A stretch of 64,000 nt of DNA from Xanthomonas melonis (GCF_020783655.1 NZ_JAJGQH010000004.1:62001-126000); one strand, 5' to 3'. Counted from the first letter of the stretch, positions 1-13,248 are shown. Notes: generated by a model not told the origin, from the sequence alone. Numbers and translations are program-made.

Positions 1-519
1 AGTTTGCGCAGCGGCCGAGCAGGCCGGGCGCGGGCCCGCCTACCTGCCGCTGCAGGCCGCCGCCGGCCGCCTGCGCGATGCGCTCGAGGCGCTGGAAGGG
101 CGCAGCCTGGTCGCGCTGGATGGCGTTGACAGCATTGCCGGGCAGCGCGAGGACGAAGTGGCGCTGTTCGATTTCCACAACCGCGCGCGCGCTGCCGGTA
201 GCACCTTGCTCTACACCGGGCGGCAGATGCCCGACGGGCTCGCTCTGGTGCTTCCCGACCTGCGCTCGCGGCTGGCGCAGTGCGTGCGGATCGGATTACC
301 GGTGCTCGACGATGCGGCGCGTGCGGCGGTGCTGCGCGACCGGGCGCAACGACGCGGTCTGGCCCTGGACGATGCCGCCATCGAGTGGTTGCTGACCCAT
401 AGCGAGCGCGAGCTGGCCGGTCTGGTGGCCTTGCTGGATCGGCTGGATCGCGAATCGCTGGCCGCCAAGCGGCGTGTCACGGTGCCGTTTCTGCGGCGGG
501 TGGTGGCGGGGGCGGGGGC

Positions 520-2383
<1,864 letters not shown>

Positions 2384-2425
2384 CTGTCGTTGCTGAGGTA
2401 ATGGAGAAAGCGCGTGCTGCAGCGC

Positions 2426-2698
2426 TCAGCGCTTGCTTCCGCTGAACAGCCGCAACAGCGCGAGGATGGCGATGGCGCCGAGCAGTGCGCCCAGGAATCC
2501 GGCCGGCTCTCCCGGCCGGTACCAGCCCATGTAGCGGCCGAACCAGCTCGCCACCACCGCGCCGGCGATGCCCAGCACGATGGTCAGCAGGCAGCCCAGA
2601 CGTTGCGTGCCCGGGGTGATGAAGCGCGCCAGCAACCCGACCACGAAGCCGACCAGCAGGATGTACAGCCAGCTGTCGCTACCAAACAATGTGTTCAT
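2426..2698 (-). CDS. GlsB/YeaQ/YmgE-family small membrane protein
   Basis: A 90-residue protein of the transglycosylase-associated (GlsB/YeaQ/YmgE) family, often stress-induced, of unknown biochemical role. Three hydrophobic segments are visible: about residues 9-26, 34-53 and 66-84. The Gly-rich helices (GFVVGLLARFITPG and GCLLTIVLGIAGAVVASWFG) are typical. It ends in SGSKR. It is separated from amgK by about 40 bases on the same strand, so it may be co-transcribed with amgK-murU. Confidence 0.8.
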   Translation of the reverse strand: MNTLFGSDSWLYILLVGFVVGLLARFITPGTQRLGCLLTIVLGIAGAVVASWFGRYMGWYRPGEPAGFLGALLGAIAILALLRLFSGSKR

Positions 2699-3285
2699 TG
2701 CAGCACCAGAGCGATCGGGATCGGCAGACTAGCATTTCGGATGCCGTTCGCTCGCGCTGCGCGCGCAGCGCCGGCCAGCTTGGTGGGGCCAGCGACCTCG
2801 TTGTTGGAGCGCGTGAAGCAAGGTGTCGTGCGCGCCGTCCGACAGCAGCAACTACGCAGGAAGGACACGCAACGACCAGCTTGGCAGGCAGCACGATTGC
2901 GACATCTGCCGACGCCGTGAAAGGGAAGGGAGCGGGGAGCATTGCGGGTTGCCTGGAGACGGCGCAGGCCGCCGACGCATGGCCGACACCGGTAATCTGC
3001 CCCCGCCTGCACCGGCGGCGGCTCACCGGTCACGCTCGTCAGGCACCGGATGCAGCTCCGTCAGTGCGTTCCGTCCGTGCAGGGCGACAGCAGCCACACC
3101 GCGAATGGAGAGCGCCGTCCACGCTCATTGAACGCACGGACGGAGCCCCTCTCGCATCGGGAGAGGGGCGGGGTGAGGGTGCGGCCGCCAGGCAATCCAA
3201 ACCGATCGCCTCCTGCCAACCCCGGACGATGCAGTCCGTCCGACGATCCTCTCACCCCACTGCATGCAAGGCCCTGTCCCGGAAC
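2699..3285. other. Non-coding gap between the glsB-like gene and the M20 peptidase gene
   Basis: A 587-base stretch with no convincing gene on either strand; the frames crossing it are Arg/Ala-rich shadows. The one recognisable structure is the dispersed repeat at 3145-3180. No tRNA or strong promoter was seen. Confidence 0.6.
3145..3180. repeat. Dispersed GAGAGGGGCGGGGTGAGGG intergenic repeat with 9-bp hairpin
   Basis: GCCCCTCTC (3145-3153) pairs with GAGAGGGGC (3161-3169) across a 7-base loop and is followed by GGGGTGAGGGT. This sequence type recurs between genes in many high-GC proteobacteria. It may help end transcription but carries no T-tract. Confidence 0.6.
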
Positions 3286-4779
<1,494 letters not shown>

Positions 4780-4978
4780 GGAGGCTCCGAATACGTGACG
4801 TAGCAGCGCATTCTACGCCTGCCATTCGGGGTAGGGATTTTCCTACAAGGCGGCGCGCAGTTCACCGGCTGTATGAAAAGAGGGCCGGCGATAGGATTGC
4901 TGCATGTGGCGCGGGACACTGGCTCTGTCGGCAGGAATGCTGGCTAGGACCATCACCCAAGTCACAAGGAGCGTTGCA

Positions 4979-5311
4979 ATGAAGTCATTTACCGTAGTCC
5001 TGAAGTCCCTGCTACTGGCGTTGTTGTTGTCCTCGAATGCGTATGCGCTCGACAAGGTCGATATCAACACCGCCTCTGCTGAGGAATTGGACAAGGTGCT
5101 GATGAACGTCGGGCGATCAAAAGCCGAGGCGATCGTCGAGCACCGTCAGGCGAACGGTCCATTCAAGAGCGCCGAGGAACTGGCGCTGGTGAAGGGCATC
5201 GGACTCAAGACGGTCGAACGGAATCGCGACCTGATCGAAGTGGGGGCCACGATGGCGCCCGCCAAGAAGGCTGCCAAGGGGGCGGTGGTGAAACCGGTGG
5301 GACGGCGTTGA
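4979..5311 (+). CDS. Exported helix-hairpin-helix protein of the ComEA family
   Basis: A 110-residue protein with an N-terminal signal peptide (hydrophobic about residues 6-22, ending SNAYA) followed by tandem helix-hairpin-helix motifs: VDINTASAEELDKVLMNVG and KGIGLKTVERNRD. ComEA-type proteins bind incoming double-stranded DNA in the periplasm during natural transformation, and a type IV pilus supplies the motor (pilT/pilU lie 24 kb away). The start was set at the ATG at 4979 because AAGGAG precedes it at good spacing and the signal peptide then begins at residue 1. The tail is Lys/Ala-rich. Confidence 0.82.
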   Translation: MKSFTVVLKSLLLALLLSSNAYALDKVDINTASAEELDKVLMNVGRSKAEAIVEHRQANGPFKSAEELALVKGIGLKTVERNRDLIEVGATMAPAKKAAKGAVVKPVGRR

Positions 5312-5733
5312 GGGGAATGGATCCGAGATACGGTTCGACGCGAGGATGCGTGGCCGCAACCTAACTGGACAGGATGTCTGGGGGATGGCTGGAAGCCGAC
5401 AGGGACGTGGAATCGCCCGGTGTTGCACTTGGACGTGCAGCCGGGCGTTTTTCGTTGGGCCTGCGTGGCTGTGGATTTCCTGGCTACGGATTCCGCCGGA
5501 TGCAGCAGGCCAGGGGCGTCGCCTCCTGCGCGCGATCTCGCCCATCCCGTATACGCCCGATCCCGTGCACGGAAACAACAGCAGCGTCCCTTCAAGCATC
5601 GACGTCGCGCAGCAGGCGCGCGCGCATCGGGTGATGCCTGGAGCCTGCGCGCCGGAGTAGTCGCGCGGCGTCTTCGGGTGACACGCGTGCCAGCGTGACG
5701 GCCGCAGTCTCGTGCCTGAGGCACAATGCGCCA
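5312..5733. other. Non-coding gap after the comEA-like gene
   Basis: 422 bases hold the comEA terminator at 5414-5451 and the leader of the HutD-family gene. Nothing else is recognisable. Confidence 0.55.
5414..5451 (+). terminator. Rho-independent terminator downstream of the comEA-like gene
   Basis: CGCCCGG (5414-5420) pairs with CCGGGCG (5441-5447), and an inner TGCAC/GTGCA pair extends the stem; a short T-run follows immediately. Confidence 0.75.
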
Positions 5734-6435
5734 ATGCAGCTGACAGATCTGAGCAGCCGGGTGATTCCGGCCAACGAGTACCGTCGTGAGCGCTGGCGCA
5801 ATCGCTTGGGCTGGACCCGCGAAATCCTGCGGCTCGGCGATGCGCAACACTGGGCGTTGCGCCTGTCGATCGCCGAGATCGAGCAGGATGCGGCCTTCTC
5901 CGCGTTCCCTGGCGTCGATCGCGAACTGGTCCTGTTGCGCGGCAATGGGATGCGCCTGCAGTTTGGCGGCGGCGGTACCGGCGATCCGCATGCCGGCACG
6001 GCGGCGAGTCGGGCTGGTGGTGGCAGTCGGGCGCCTGGGCACTCCGTCGACGCGGCCGAGGCAGGCGCAGCAGGCGACGATCGCTCGGTGACATTGTCGC
6101 CGCCGTATCAGCGGGTTCGGTTTGCTGGCGAAGACACGGTGCACGCGACGCTGTTCGACGGTCCCACGCAGGACTTCAACCTGATGTGGCGGCGCGATCT
6201 GCTGCAGGCCGAACTGCTGCACCGGCCGTTGGTCGGCACCATGATGTTCTTCGCGGATCCAGACACGGCCTGGGCCATCCATCTGCTCGCCGGGCAGGCC
6301 AGCTTCGGGCGCGACAGCGCGCTGCCGCCGCTGGCTGCCGGTGATACGGCCTGGCTGAGTGCCTCGACGCGCACACGACATGTACTCGATGGCGGCGGAG
6401 AACTGCTGGCGATCCGGGTGAGTCCGCTCTCCTGA
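5734..6435 (+). CDS. HutD-family protein
   Basis: HutD is a cupin-like protein encoded with histidine-utilisation genes in many bacteria; its exact role is unsettled, though a governor role limiting histidine catabolism has been proposed. The 233-residue protein begins with IPANEYRRERWRNRLGWTRE, has the SIAEIEQDAAFSAFPGVDRE block and the C-terminal FNLMWRR and ISRT-like beta strands. Two things stand out: no hut gene is nearby, and a Gly/Ala-rich, probably disordered insert of about 40 residues (near 71-112, GGGGTGDPHAG onward) interrupts the fold. The start at 5734 leaves the family N-terminus; an upstream in-frame codon exists at 5695. Confidence 0.75.
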   Translation: MQLTDLSSRVIPANEYRRERWRNRLGWTREILRLGDAQHWALRLSIAEIEQDAAFSAFPGVDRELVLLRGNGMRLQFGGGGTGDPHAGTAASRAGGGSRAPGHSVDAAEAGAAGDDRSVTLSPPYQRVRFAGEDTVHATLFDGPTQDFNLMWRRDLLQAELLHRPLVGTMMFFADPDTAWAIHLLAGQASFGRDSALPPLAAGDTAWLSASTRTRHVLDGGGELLAIRVSPLS

Positions 6436-6855
6436 GGGCACACCGCTTCTGGCTGCTGCTGCGCGCGGCAGACATTGCAATGCCACGGCCCCCCAAGCTC
6501 TCTGAGCGTCTTTTCGCACGCAGGCCGCCCCGTGCTTCGGTGGTATTGCCTCAATGGATCGATCGGTCGCTTCGCTTCGCCGCGGCGCGGGAGAGTCGGG
6601 TGCGTTGATCGATACGCGTCAGGTGTGGCGTCCGCATCGCCTTTCGCGATGCAGATGTCGGTCATTGCCCATGGACCGTGGTGTCGGTTGCCCAGGCATC
6701 TGGCACGAGGTCATGCTCGATACATCGATGCGCGCTGGATGCCTGCGCATGCCGTGCACCGATGCCGCGGTGCAGCGATTGTCAGCGAGGCGGTCGGGCC
6801 GCCGCAGGGCCGGAGGATGCCGCGGCAATGCGTGGTCGCCGCGTGGCCGTGCACC
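6436..6855. other. Non-coding gap between convergent genes
   Basis: 420 bases between the ends of the HutD-family gene and the flavodoxin reductase gene. I see no gene, no clear terminator and no repeat. Confidence 0.5.
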
Positions 6856-8478
6856 TCAGTACACGTCGCGGCGATAACGGCCGCTATGCAGCAGCTGCAG
6901 TCTGGCCTCGGAGCCGAGGACGCTGTCGAGCGTACGATCCACTTCGGGTGCCATGCCGCGCAGGCTGCCGCACAGATAGATGCAGGCACCCCGGTCGATC
7001 CAGAGCCGCAGGCGATCGGCGGCAGCGGCCAGCGCGTGCTGCACGTAGCGCATCGTCGGGTCGCCATCGCGCGAATACACCAGATCCAGGTGTGCGATGC
7101 AGCCGTCCCGCTGCCACTGCTGCAGCTGGTCGGCATAAAGCGCATCGTGCGCCGCGTTGCGTTCGCCGAACACCAGCCAGTTCTCGCAGGCGCCCGCGGC
7201 GATGCGTGCGCACAGATGCGCGCGCAGGCCAGCGATGCCGGTGCCGTTGCCGATCAACACCATCGGCAGGTCCGGCGCCGGCGGATGGAAACCGGGATTG
7301 CTGCGGATGCGCAGCGCGATCGGCGCATGCAGCGGCGCGTGCGCACACAGCCAGCCGCTGCCCAGGCCGAGACCGCCATCGGCATGCCGGTGTTCGCGGA
7401 CCAGCAGTTCGGCATGTCCCTCCTGCGGAATCGACGCCAGCGAGTAGTCGCGATGCGGCAGCGCGACCAGGTTGCGGACCAGTGCGTGCACATCGATCGC
7501 GCCAGCTGCGGGACCGCTGGCCGCAGTGCCGTCGGCAGGCAGCCGTGCGCCGCCCAGCCAGTCGCGCAATGGGCGATCATCGACCAGGCGCGCGCCGTCC
7601 AGCTGATGCCGGCGCAGCCACGCGTCCACCAGATCCGGCGGATTCTGCGGGGCGATCTCGGCGATGTCGCCTGCGCTCCATTGCGGCAGCTGACCATCGC
7701 ATGGGGTGAGCCGAAGGCGCTGGATGGGCGCGCCGGCGCTGCCCGGATTGATGTGGACACGTTCGCACAGCTGCCAGGCGGCGTAGCTCGGCACGCTCCA
7801 TGTGGCCTGCGTGGCGAGCGCAGGCGCCAATGCGCTCAGTTGGCGCTGCCATTGCTGCAATGCATGGGGATCGGCGTTGTCGACATCGATGCGTTCGAAG
7901 AGCGCGTCGGCGCCGCGCGCCTGCAGCCAGCTGTCGATGCGGCGGCCGAAGGCGCAGAATTGTGCGTAGCGACGATCGCCCAAGGCCAGCACTGCGTAGC
8001 GCACGGCGGCAAGATCCTGGCTGTCGCGGGTGAGCCAGTCGCGCTCCACGGCCTGCGCGTGGTCGGGTGCATCGCCTTGGCCGCTGGTGCTGAGGATGCA
8101 CAGCAGCCGCGACACGTGCGCGAGTCGATCGGTATCCACCGCCTCGAGCGGCAGGGTGTGGGCGCCGACGCCCGCGGCCTGCAGGGCGGCGGCACTGCGC
8201 TCGGCCAGTTCGCGGGCGAATCCGGTCTGGCTTGCCCACACGATGAGCACGCCATCGCTTCCCCCTTCGGCGCCATGCTGTTTGCGGCGCCGTGCCAGTA
8301 CCGCCACGCAGAGCACTGCGTACAACAGTACCGCGACACTGGCCCACTGCCAGCGGGCTGGCGCCGGAGTGCTCCACCAGATACCGGCATGCAGGCTGCC
8401 CAGCCAGCCGGCGAGTCCCGCCAGCGCAAGCAGCAGCGCGCCGTTGCCCAGCCACAGGCGTGCAGAAGTGCGGCTCAT
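6856..8478 (-). CDS. Membrane-anchored flavodoxin/ferredoxin-NADP reductase-type flavoprotein
   Basis: A 540-residue diflavin reductase laid out like sulfite reductase or cytochrome P450 reductase. Two hydrophobic helices at the N-terminus (about 8-27 and 44-62) precede a flavodoxin domain (about 77-210, VWASQTGFARELA for FMN phosphate, LSTSGQGDAP), a connecting/FAD domain (about 225-370, with HRDYSLASI) and an NADP-binding domain (GNGTGIAGLRAHL, ending in SGRYRRDVY). It should pass electrons from cytosolic NADPH to the membrane or periplasm. It overlaps the apbE stop (ATGA, 8475-8478) and is last in the iron block, so ferric-siderophore reduction is a likely job (inference). Confidence 0.85.
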   Translation of the reverse strand: MSRTSARLWLGNGALLLALAGLAGWLGSLHAGIWWSTPAPARWQWASVAVLLYAVLCVAVLARRRKQHGAEGGSDGVLIVWASQTGFARELAERSAAALQAAGVGAHTLPLEAVDTDRLAHVSRLLCILSTSGQGDAPDHAQAVERDWLTRDSQDLAAVRYAVLALGDRRYAQFCAFGRRIDSWLQARGADALFERIDVDNADPHALQQWQRQLSALAPALATQATWSVPSYAAWQLCERVHINPGSAGAPIQRLRLTPCDGQLPQWSAGDIAEIAPQNPPDLVDAWLRRHQLDGARLVDDRPLRDWLGGARLPADGTAASGPAAGAIDVHALVRNLVALPHRDYSLASIPQEGHAELLVREHRHADGGLGLGSGWLCAHAPLHAPIALRIRSNPGFHPPAPDLPMVLIGNGTGIAGLRAHLCARIAAGACENWLVFGERNAAHDALYADQLQQWQRDGCIAHLDLVYSRDGDPTMRYVQHALAAAADRLRLWIDRGACIYLCGSLRGMAPEVDRTLDSVLGSEARLQLLHSGRYRRDVY

Positions 8479-9449
8479 GCCCGAGCCAGATGCCGTTCGA
8501 AGGCCGGGCTCATGGATTCGTGCAGCGCGCCGTCCTGGCGGGTCAGGAATCGCACCGCCAGCTCGCTGCTGCGGGCGTGGGCAAGCCCGGCCTCCGGGCC
8601 GAGAACGGTCATCGCGGTGGCCCAGGCATCGGCATGCATGGCGTCGGCCGCCAGCACGGTCACGGCCGCCGCGGCATGCGGCACCGGCGCGCCGGTGCGC
8701 GGATCGATGGTATGCGCGTAGCGCGTGCCGCCGGCATCGAAGCGATGCCAGCGGTCACCCGACGTGGCCACCGCCAGCCCGTCCAGCACGACCACACGCG
8801 CCGGCAACGCGGCACCGGCCTCCTCGTCGGGAGCCGATTCGACCAGCACGCGCCAGGCGCTGCCATCGGGTTTGCGGCCATAGCCGAACAGCTCACCGCC
8901 CACCTCGATCAGGGCGCTGGCGACACCGGCCTGCAGCAATGCGCGGTGGACGCAATCCACGCCGTAGCCCTTGGCGATGGCGGACAGATCCAGCGCCACC
9001 GCGCCCGTCTGCAGCACCCGCCCGTCCACCAGATCCACGCGCCGCCATCCGCAACGCAGGCTGGCCAGCGCGATCTGCTCGGGTGCAGGTACCCGTCGCT
9101 GGCCTGCGCCGGCACCGAAGCCCCATAGCTCCACCATTGGCCCGACCGTCGGATCGAACGCGCCGCCGCTGGCGTGCGCGATTTCCAGTGCGGTGCGCAG
9201 TACGGTGTGAAAATCCTCGGGCAAGTGCTGCCACTGGCCGGCTGGCGCGCGGTTGTAGCGGCTGATGTCCGAGCCGGCTTCCCAGGTGCTCATCTGCGCC
9301 ACGACGCGGTCGAGCGCCGACTGGATGCAGGCATGCAGGGGATGCAGGTCGCGTGCGGGCGACACCACCAGCTTGACGCTCCAGGTGGTGCCCATGCTGC
9401 TGCCGCCCAGGGTGGCCAGCGTGGAGGGGACGGAAGCGGCTGAAGTCAT
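8475..9449 (-). CDS. apbE: FAD:protein FMN transferase ApbE
   Basis: ApbE covalently attaches FMN from FAD to Thr/Ser of periplasmic redox proteins. The 324-residue frame has the family stretches GSSMGTTWSVKLV, SDISRYNR, DLSAIAKGYGVD (the AKG-D FAD/Mg site), VEVGGE-like IEVGGELFG and the C-terminal HTIDPRTGAPV with Asp near DAMHADAWATA. The start was set at the ATG at 9449 because upstream sequence is Arg/Pro-rich and unlike the family. No signal peptide is obvious from this start. It is coupled to the flavodoxin reductase gene by ATGA overlap. No protein in the block carries a clear ApbE acceptor motif (see findings). Confidence 0.87.
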   Translation of the reverse strand: MTSAASVPSTLATLGGSSMGTTWSVKLVVSPARDLHPLHACIQSALDRVVAQMSTWEAGSDISRYNRAPAGQWQHLPEDFHTVLRTALEIAHASGGAFDPTVGPMVELWGFGAGAGQRRVPAPEQIALASLRCGWRRVDLVDGRVLQTGAVALDLSAIAKGYGVDCVHRALLQAGVASALIEVGGELFGYGRKPDGSAWRVLVESAPDEEAGAALPARVVVLDGLAVATSGDRWHRFDAGGTRYAHTIDPRTGAPVPHAAAAVTVLAADAMHADAWATAMTVLGPEAGLAHARSSELAVRFLTRQDGALHESMSPAFERHLARA

Positions 9450-9676
9450 GCGTGGACCGGAGAGCGATGGGGCAGGGCCGCAATGGTGACCTGCGGCGCG
9501 GCCGGGTGCAGCTGCTTGCTGAAGGAGCGCTGCGCTCGTCGGCAAGCGGTGGGAGTGGGCCCCTTCGACCATCGACGCAGTCGTCCATTGCACGGGGCGC
9601 GTCGGAGCGTGATGCCCCGCGCTGCCACGGCGTCGGCAACCGCCGAGGCCGTGGCAGGCCAGGCTTGAGCAGGCAG

Positions 9677-10480
9677 TTATTGCGGCAACACTTCCAGCGT
9701 CGCCACATAGCCCAGGCGACGCTGCTTGGCCTGCGGCAACGAGGTCTTGCTGTCCTCGCTGCCGGTTTCCAGCCAGTACATGCCGGGCTCCGGCCAGGTC
9801 ACGCTGAAGCCACCCTTGGCGTCGGTCTTCAACTTGATCTCGTTCTGCGCATCGCGATAGCGGGTGCCGCCGCGCACGATTTCGATCTCCAGGCCCGCCG
9901 CCGGCTTGCCGTCCAGCTGCAGGGTGAATTGCGCCGCTTCGCCGGCGACCAGGTCGTTGGGGTGGGTGACCGGAACCAGCTCGATGCCCTTGCCGCTGGG
10001 CTTGAACACCGTGGTGGTCGGCGCACCGCGGGTGACGAAGGTTTCCACCCGGCTGAGCGACTGCGACACCTGCAGGTCCTGTGCATTCTTCGGGACCTCG
10101 CTTGCGAAGCTGGCCTCGTTGCCGCGCCAGCGCTTGGGCTTGCCGTCCTCCTTCCAGCTGGCGAACAGACCGGCATTGACGATGCTGAGCTTGTAGGTGC
10201 CGGGTTGGGCGAGCTGCAGATCGAACACGCTGCGGTACTTGCCGGTGGCCGGGTTCTCCGGCTTGAGCGCGCTGCCGTCGGGCGCGGTGATGCTCAGGTT
10301 GTCCAGCCGCAGCGGCACATGGTTGAAGTAGAACAGGTCGTTCGAGACGGCAGCATCGACCGTGATCCAGGGCGCTTCGCCGGCGATGACGGTCTGCGAT
10401 GGCAGCAACCAGGCCTTATGGGCGAGTGCGCTGACTGGCAGCGCGGCGAGCAGGGCGACCAGGACGAGGGAACGTTTCAT
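9677..10480 (-). CDS. Periplasmic DUF4198 protein
   Basis: A 267-residue exported protein with a clean signal peptide (hydrophobic 4-17, cleavage after ALA, leaving HKAWLLPS at the mature N-terminus). The N-terminal His and the Ig/carboxypeptidase-regulatory-like beta folds are typical of DUF4198, which is often found beside metal-uptake genes. AAGGAG precedes the ATG. The second half contains a CarboxypepD_reg-like stretch ([17 protein letters not shown]). Metal binding or a structural part in the periplasmic redox complex is inferred from the locus only. Confidence 0.82.
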   Translation of the reverse strand: MKRSLVLVALLAALPVSALAHKAWLLPSQTVIAGEAPWITVDAAVSNDLFYFNHVPLRLDNLSITAPDGSALKPENPATGKYRSVFDLQLAQPGTYKLSIVNAGLFASWKEDGKPKRWRGNEASFASEVPKNAQDLQVSQSLSRVETFVTRGAPTTTVFKPSGKGIELVPVTHPNDLVAGEAAQFTLQLDGKPAAGLEIEIVRGGTRYRDAQNEIKLKTDAKGGFSVTWPEPGMYWLETGSEDSKTSLPQAKQRRLGYVATLEVLPQ

Positions 10481-10627
10481 GACAACTCCTTGAATGACGA
10501 TGACAACGGTGGGTCACGTGTCTGATCAGCGCGAGACTGCAACGCTGCGTGGATGCGTGGATAACGAAGGATCTTGGCTGCCTCAAGCGAGCCGCAATGT
10601 GCATCGCTGCGGGCGGCGCTGCAGCGG

Positions 10628-11143
10628 TCAGGGCTTTGCGACCAGGCTGACGGCGCCGAGCTCGCTGTTGCCGCTGGCCTTTGCGGTCTGTGCCGATGTC
10701 GCCGGCCAGGTGAAAGGCACCTTGACCAACTCGCGGCCGCCGACTTCGCGGGCAGCTTCCACCACCAGCGTGTATTGCCCGGCCGGCAGCGACTTCAATG
10801 CGCCCTTGCTGTCGGAGAACGACAGCGCATGTGCGCCGGCCGGACGGGTGGGGCCGGTGACGCCATCGACCGGCACGGTCAGGGTGCGGCCGCTCTTGCG
10901 CCACCACTGGCGCAGATCCGGCAGCCACTTGGTCCCGTGGCCTTCGGCGGTGTCCTTGGACTGATACCAGACCGCAAGATTGGCGGCGACCTTTTGATCG
11001 GCGCCCTCCAGCCAGATCGCCACATACGGGCGGTGGTATTCGGCGACGTTGAGCCTGGGAATCTCGACGCTGATGTCGAGCGTGGCCGCGTACGCCGGCA
11101 TGGCGAGCAGGCCGCTCAGGGCGATGGTGAGGGTGGCGCGCAT
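10628..11143 (-). CDS. Periplasmic DUF2271 protein
   Basis: A 171-residue exported protein: signal peptide about 1-19 (ending AYA), then a beta-rich DUF2271 domain with VEIPRLNVAEYHRPYVAIWLE and KWLPDLRQWWRKSGR. Function is unknown, but the family recurs with DUF4198, PepSY-TM and ApbE genes, as here. It ends 147 bases before the DUF4198 gene and lies 21 bases after the PepSY-TM gene. Confidence 0.82.
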   Translation of the reverse strand: MRATLTIALSGLLAMPAYAATLDISVEIPRLNVAEYHRPYVAIWLEGADQKVAANLAVWYQSKDTAEGHGTKWLPDLRQWWRKSGRTLTVPVDGVTGPTRPAGAHALSFSDSKGALKSLPAGQYTLVVEAAREVGGRELVKVPFTWPATSAQTAKASGNSELGAVSLVAKP

Positions 11144-11164
11144 GATCGTCTCCGATGGGAAAGG

Positions 11165-11803
11165 TCAGTGGATCAACAGCAGGGCAAGCAGCAGCGGGAT
11201 CAGCAGGCCCAGGCCGACCAGCGGCCAGGTCATGCGGCGTTGCCGCGCATGCAGATGCAGCAGGAACAGGCCGGTGATGCAGAACACCAGGCAGGCGACG
11301 GCGAAGACGTCGATGAACCAGCCCCAGGCGGGCCCGGCATTGCGGCCCTTGTGCAGATCGTTGAGATACGCGACCCAGCCGCGCGAGGTGCGCTCGTATT
11401 CGACCGCCCCGGTCGCGCGGTCCAGGCTCAGCCAGGCATCGCCACCTGGGCGCGGCAACGCCACATACACCTCCTCGGGCGACCATTCTCCGCTGCGCGT
11501 GCCGATGCCGATCCCCAGCTCGCGCCCCAGCCATTGCGCAACGCGTGGCGGCAGCGGCGCATCGCCTTGCTGGCGCTCTCCCAGGGTGGTGAGCAGGGCC
11601 GCCGGCAGCGTCAGCGTGCGATGCTCGGTCGACGGGCTGGCTTCGATGCGCGCGGCGTGGTTGAGGGTCAGCCCGGTGATCGCAAACAGCAGCATGCCGA
11701 TCAGGCACAGCGCAGAGCTGATCCAGTGCCATTGATGCAGCATGCGCAGCCAGAACCCGCGGCGCTGTCGGGCAATGGCGATGGGGTCGGGTGGAAGCGA
11801 CAT
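11165..11803 (-). CDS. PepSY-associated transmembrane helix protein
   Basis: A 212-residue inner-membrane protein with the PepSY-TM architecture: a first helix (about 23-45, [20 protein letters not shown]), a periplasmic PepSY-like region with [31 protein letters not shown], then helices near 150-173 and 185-211. Histidines in helices 1 and 2 (HQWHW and NDLHKG) could ligate heme. Such proteins are thought to shuttle electrons to ferric siderophores. The start at 11803 gives a normal N-terminus and sits 7 bases from the end of the Sel1 gene. Confidence 0.82.
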   Translation of the reverse strand: MSLPPDPIAIARQRRGFWLRMLHQWHWISSALCLIGMLLFAITGLTLNHAARIEASPSTEHRTLTLPAALLTTLGERQQGDAPLPPRVAQWLGRELGIGIGTRSGEWSPEEVYVALPRPGGDAWLSLDRATGAVEYERTSRGWVAYLNDLHKGRNAGPAWGWFIDVFAVACLVFCITGLFLLHLHARQRRMTWPLVGLGLLIPLLLALLLIH

Positions 11804-11810
11804 GCCGGGC

Positions 11811-12569
11811 TCAGACCACGTTCGCGGTGACGGCCGCTTGCAGTTGCGCTTGCCGTGCAGCCACCTCGCCCAGCAAGGCGCGCAGGCGCGGCTGTGGTGC
11901 GCCCTCGAGCAAGGCCGCGAGCTGGCGCAGAAAGCCGGCATGACCACCTGCGATGGCGCGGCGCAGCCAATGCTCTGCCTGCTCCAGCGCGCCTGCGTCG
12001 GCCAGCAAGGTGGCGTAGCTGGCCTGGCCGCGGAAGTCGCCGGCCTCGGCGGAGCGGCGATACCAGTCGTGCGCGGCTTGCGGGTCGGCGCTGCAGGCCA
12101 GGCCCTGGTCGAGATAGCGCGCCAGGAAATTCATCGACTTGGCGTGGCCGCGTTCGGCGGCGCGGCGATACAGCGTCAGGGCCTGCTCTTGGTCCTGCTC
12201 CACGCCACGCCCGGACGCGTAGAGATGCGCCAGGTTGTACATGCCCCAATCCAGATCGTGCTCGGCCGCGCGGCGATACCACAACGCCGCCAGCGCTTCG
12301 TTGACGGGGGTTCCGAAGCCCAGTTCGTGGCAGCGTCCGAGTCGGTTCATGGCGTCCGGATGCCCGGCATTGGCGGCCACTTCATACCACAGCATCGCTG
12401 CGGCCGGGTCGGCCGGGATGCCGCGCCCTTCGGCGTACAGCTGCGCGAGCAGCAACTGCGCGTGGATGTCCTGACCGGCAGCGGCCTTGCGCAGCGCGGC
12501 GACGGCGCGATCGGGCTGCGTGCGCAGCAACGCGATCAGTCGTGCGGGCTCCAGCGCAGCCTCAGACAT
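11811..12569 (-). CDS. Sel1-repeat (TPR-like) protein
   Basis: A 252-residue cytoplasmic protein built from Sel1-like repeats. Five or six units are visible, for example [42 protein letters not shown] and [21 protein letters not shown]. Such solenoids are protein-interaction scaffolds; no enzymatic residue is evident. It overlaps the end of the PiuC gene by 8 bases. Sel1 or TPR proteins often accompany PiuC-type hydroxylases next to siderophore receptors. Confidence 0.87.
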   Translation of the reverse strand: MSEAALEPARLIALLRTQPDRAVAALRKAAAGQDIHAQLLLAQLYAEGRGIPADPAAAMLWYEVAANAGHPDAMNRLGRCHELGFGTPVNEALAALWYRRAAEHDLDWGMYNLAHLYASGRGVEQDQEQALTLYRRAAERGHAKSMNFLARYLDQGLACSADPQAAHDWYRRSAEAGDFRGQASYATLLADAGALEQAEHWLRRAIAGGHAGFLRQLAALLEGAPQPRLRALLGEVAARQAQLQAAVTANVV

Positions 12570-13248
12570 CGGCCCATTGCCGCAACAGGTTGTGATACAC
12601 GCCGGTGAGCTGGATCAGCGATGGATGGCCGGGCGCATCCTGGGTGAGGCGGCGAATCGAAACATCCAGTTCGAACAGCAACCGGCGCTGCGCTGCGTCG
12701 CGCAGCATGCTTTGCGTCCAGAAGAACGACGCCAGGCGCGTGCCACGGGTGACCGGCATCACCCGGTGCAGGCTGGTGCCGGGATAGATCACCAGATGCC
12801 CGGCCGGCAGCTTGACCGACTGCGTGCCATAGGTGTCCTCGATCACCAGCTCGCCGCCATCGTAGCTGTCCGGGTCGCTGAGAAACAACGTGCCGGAGAC
12901 ATCGGTGCGCACCGGTTCGGCGCCGCCACGGCTGCGGTCGTAACGCACCGCGTTGTCCACGTGATATCCGAACGATTGCCCGCCGCTGTAGCGATTGAAC
13001 AACGGCGGATAGATCCGGCGTGGCAACACGGCCGAGAAGAACGTACTGCTGCGCGACAACGCCTCCAGCACCAGCGCACCGGCATCGCGCGCGATTGCGC
13101 TGTCTTCGGGTAGCTGTGCATTGTCCTTGGCCTGGGCCGATTGATAGCCGGCGGTGATGCGGCCATCTGCCCAGTCGGCCGCACCCAGGCGCGCACGCAG
13201 CGTGTCCAGCTGCGCGGCATCGAGGACCTCGGGAATGGACAGCAGCAT
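12562..13248 (-). CDS. PKHD-type Fe(II)/2-oxoglutarate hydroxylase (PiuC/YbiX family)
   Basis: A 228-residue 2-oxoglutarate-dependent dioxygenase. The iron triad is visible as H96 and D98 (YHVD) and H161 (SLHRVMP), with R171 expected to hold 2-oxoglutarate. Length and the [13 protein letters not shown] stretch match PiuC/YbiX, which is found next to Fiu/PiuA catecholate receptors. Its substrate is not established; it acts in the cytoplasm since no signal peptide is present. The gene follows the receptor gene by about 50 bases on the same strand. Confidence 0.88.
   Translation of the reverse strand: MLLSIPEVLDAAQLDTLRARLGAADWADGRITAGYQSAQAKDNAQLPEDSAIARDAGALVLEALSRSSTFFSAVLPRRIYPPLFNRYSGGQSFGYHVDNAVRYDRSRGGAEPVRTDVSGTLFLSDPDSYDGGELVIEDTYGTQSVKLPAGHLVIYPGTSLHRVMPVTRGTRLASFFWTQSMLRDAAQRRLLFELDVSIRRLTQDAPGHPSLIQLTGVYHNLLRQWADV

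Noticed and set aside
6475..8721. 748-residue rightward frame opposite the flavodoxin reductase gene
   Set aside because: Antisense shadow with Ala/Arg/Gln-rich text; the leftward frame has complete flavodoxin and reductase motifs.
8475..9593. Longer ApbE start at 9593
   Set aside because: The extra 48 residues are Arg/Pro/His-rich and unlike the family; no signal peptide results.
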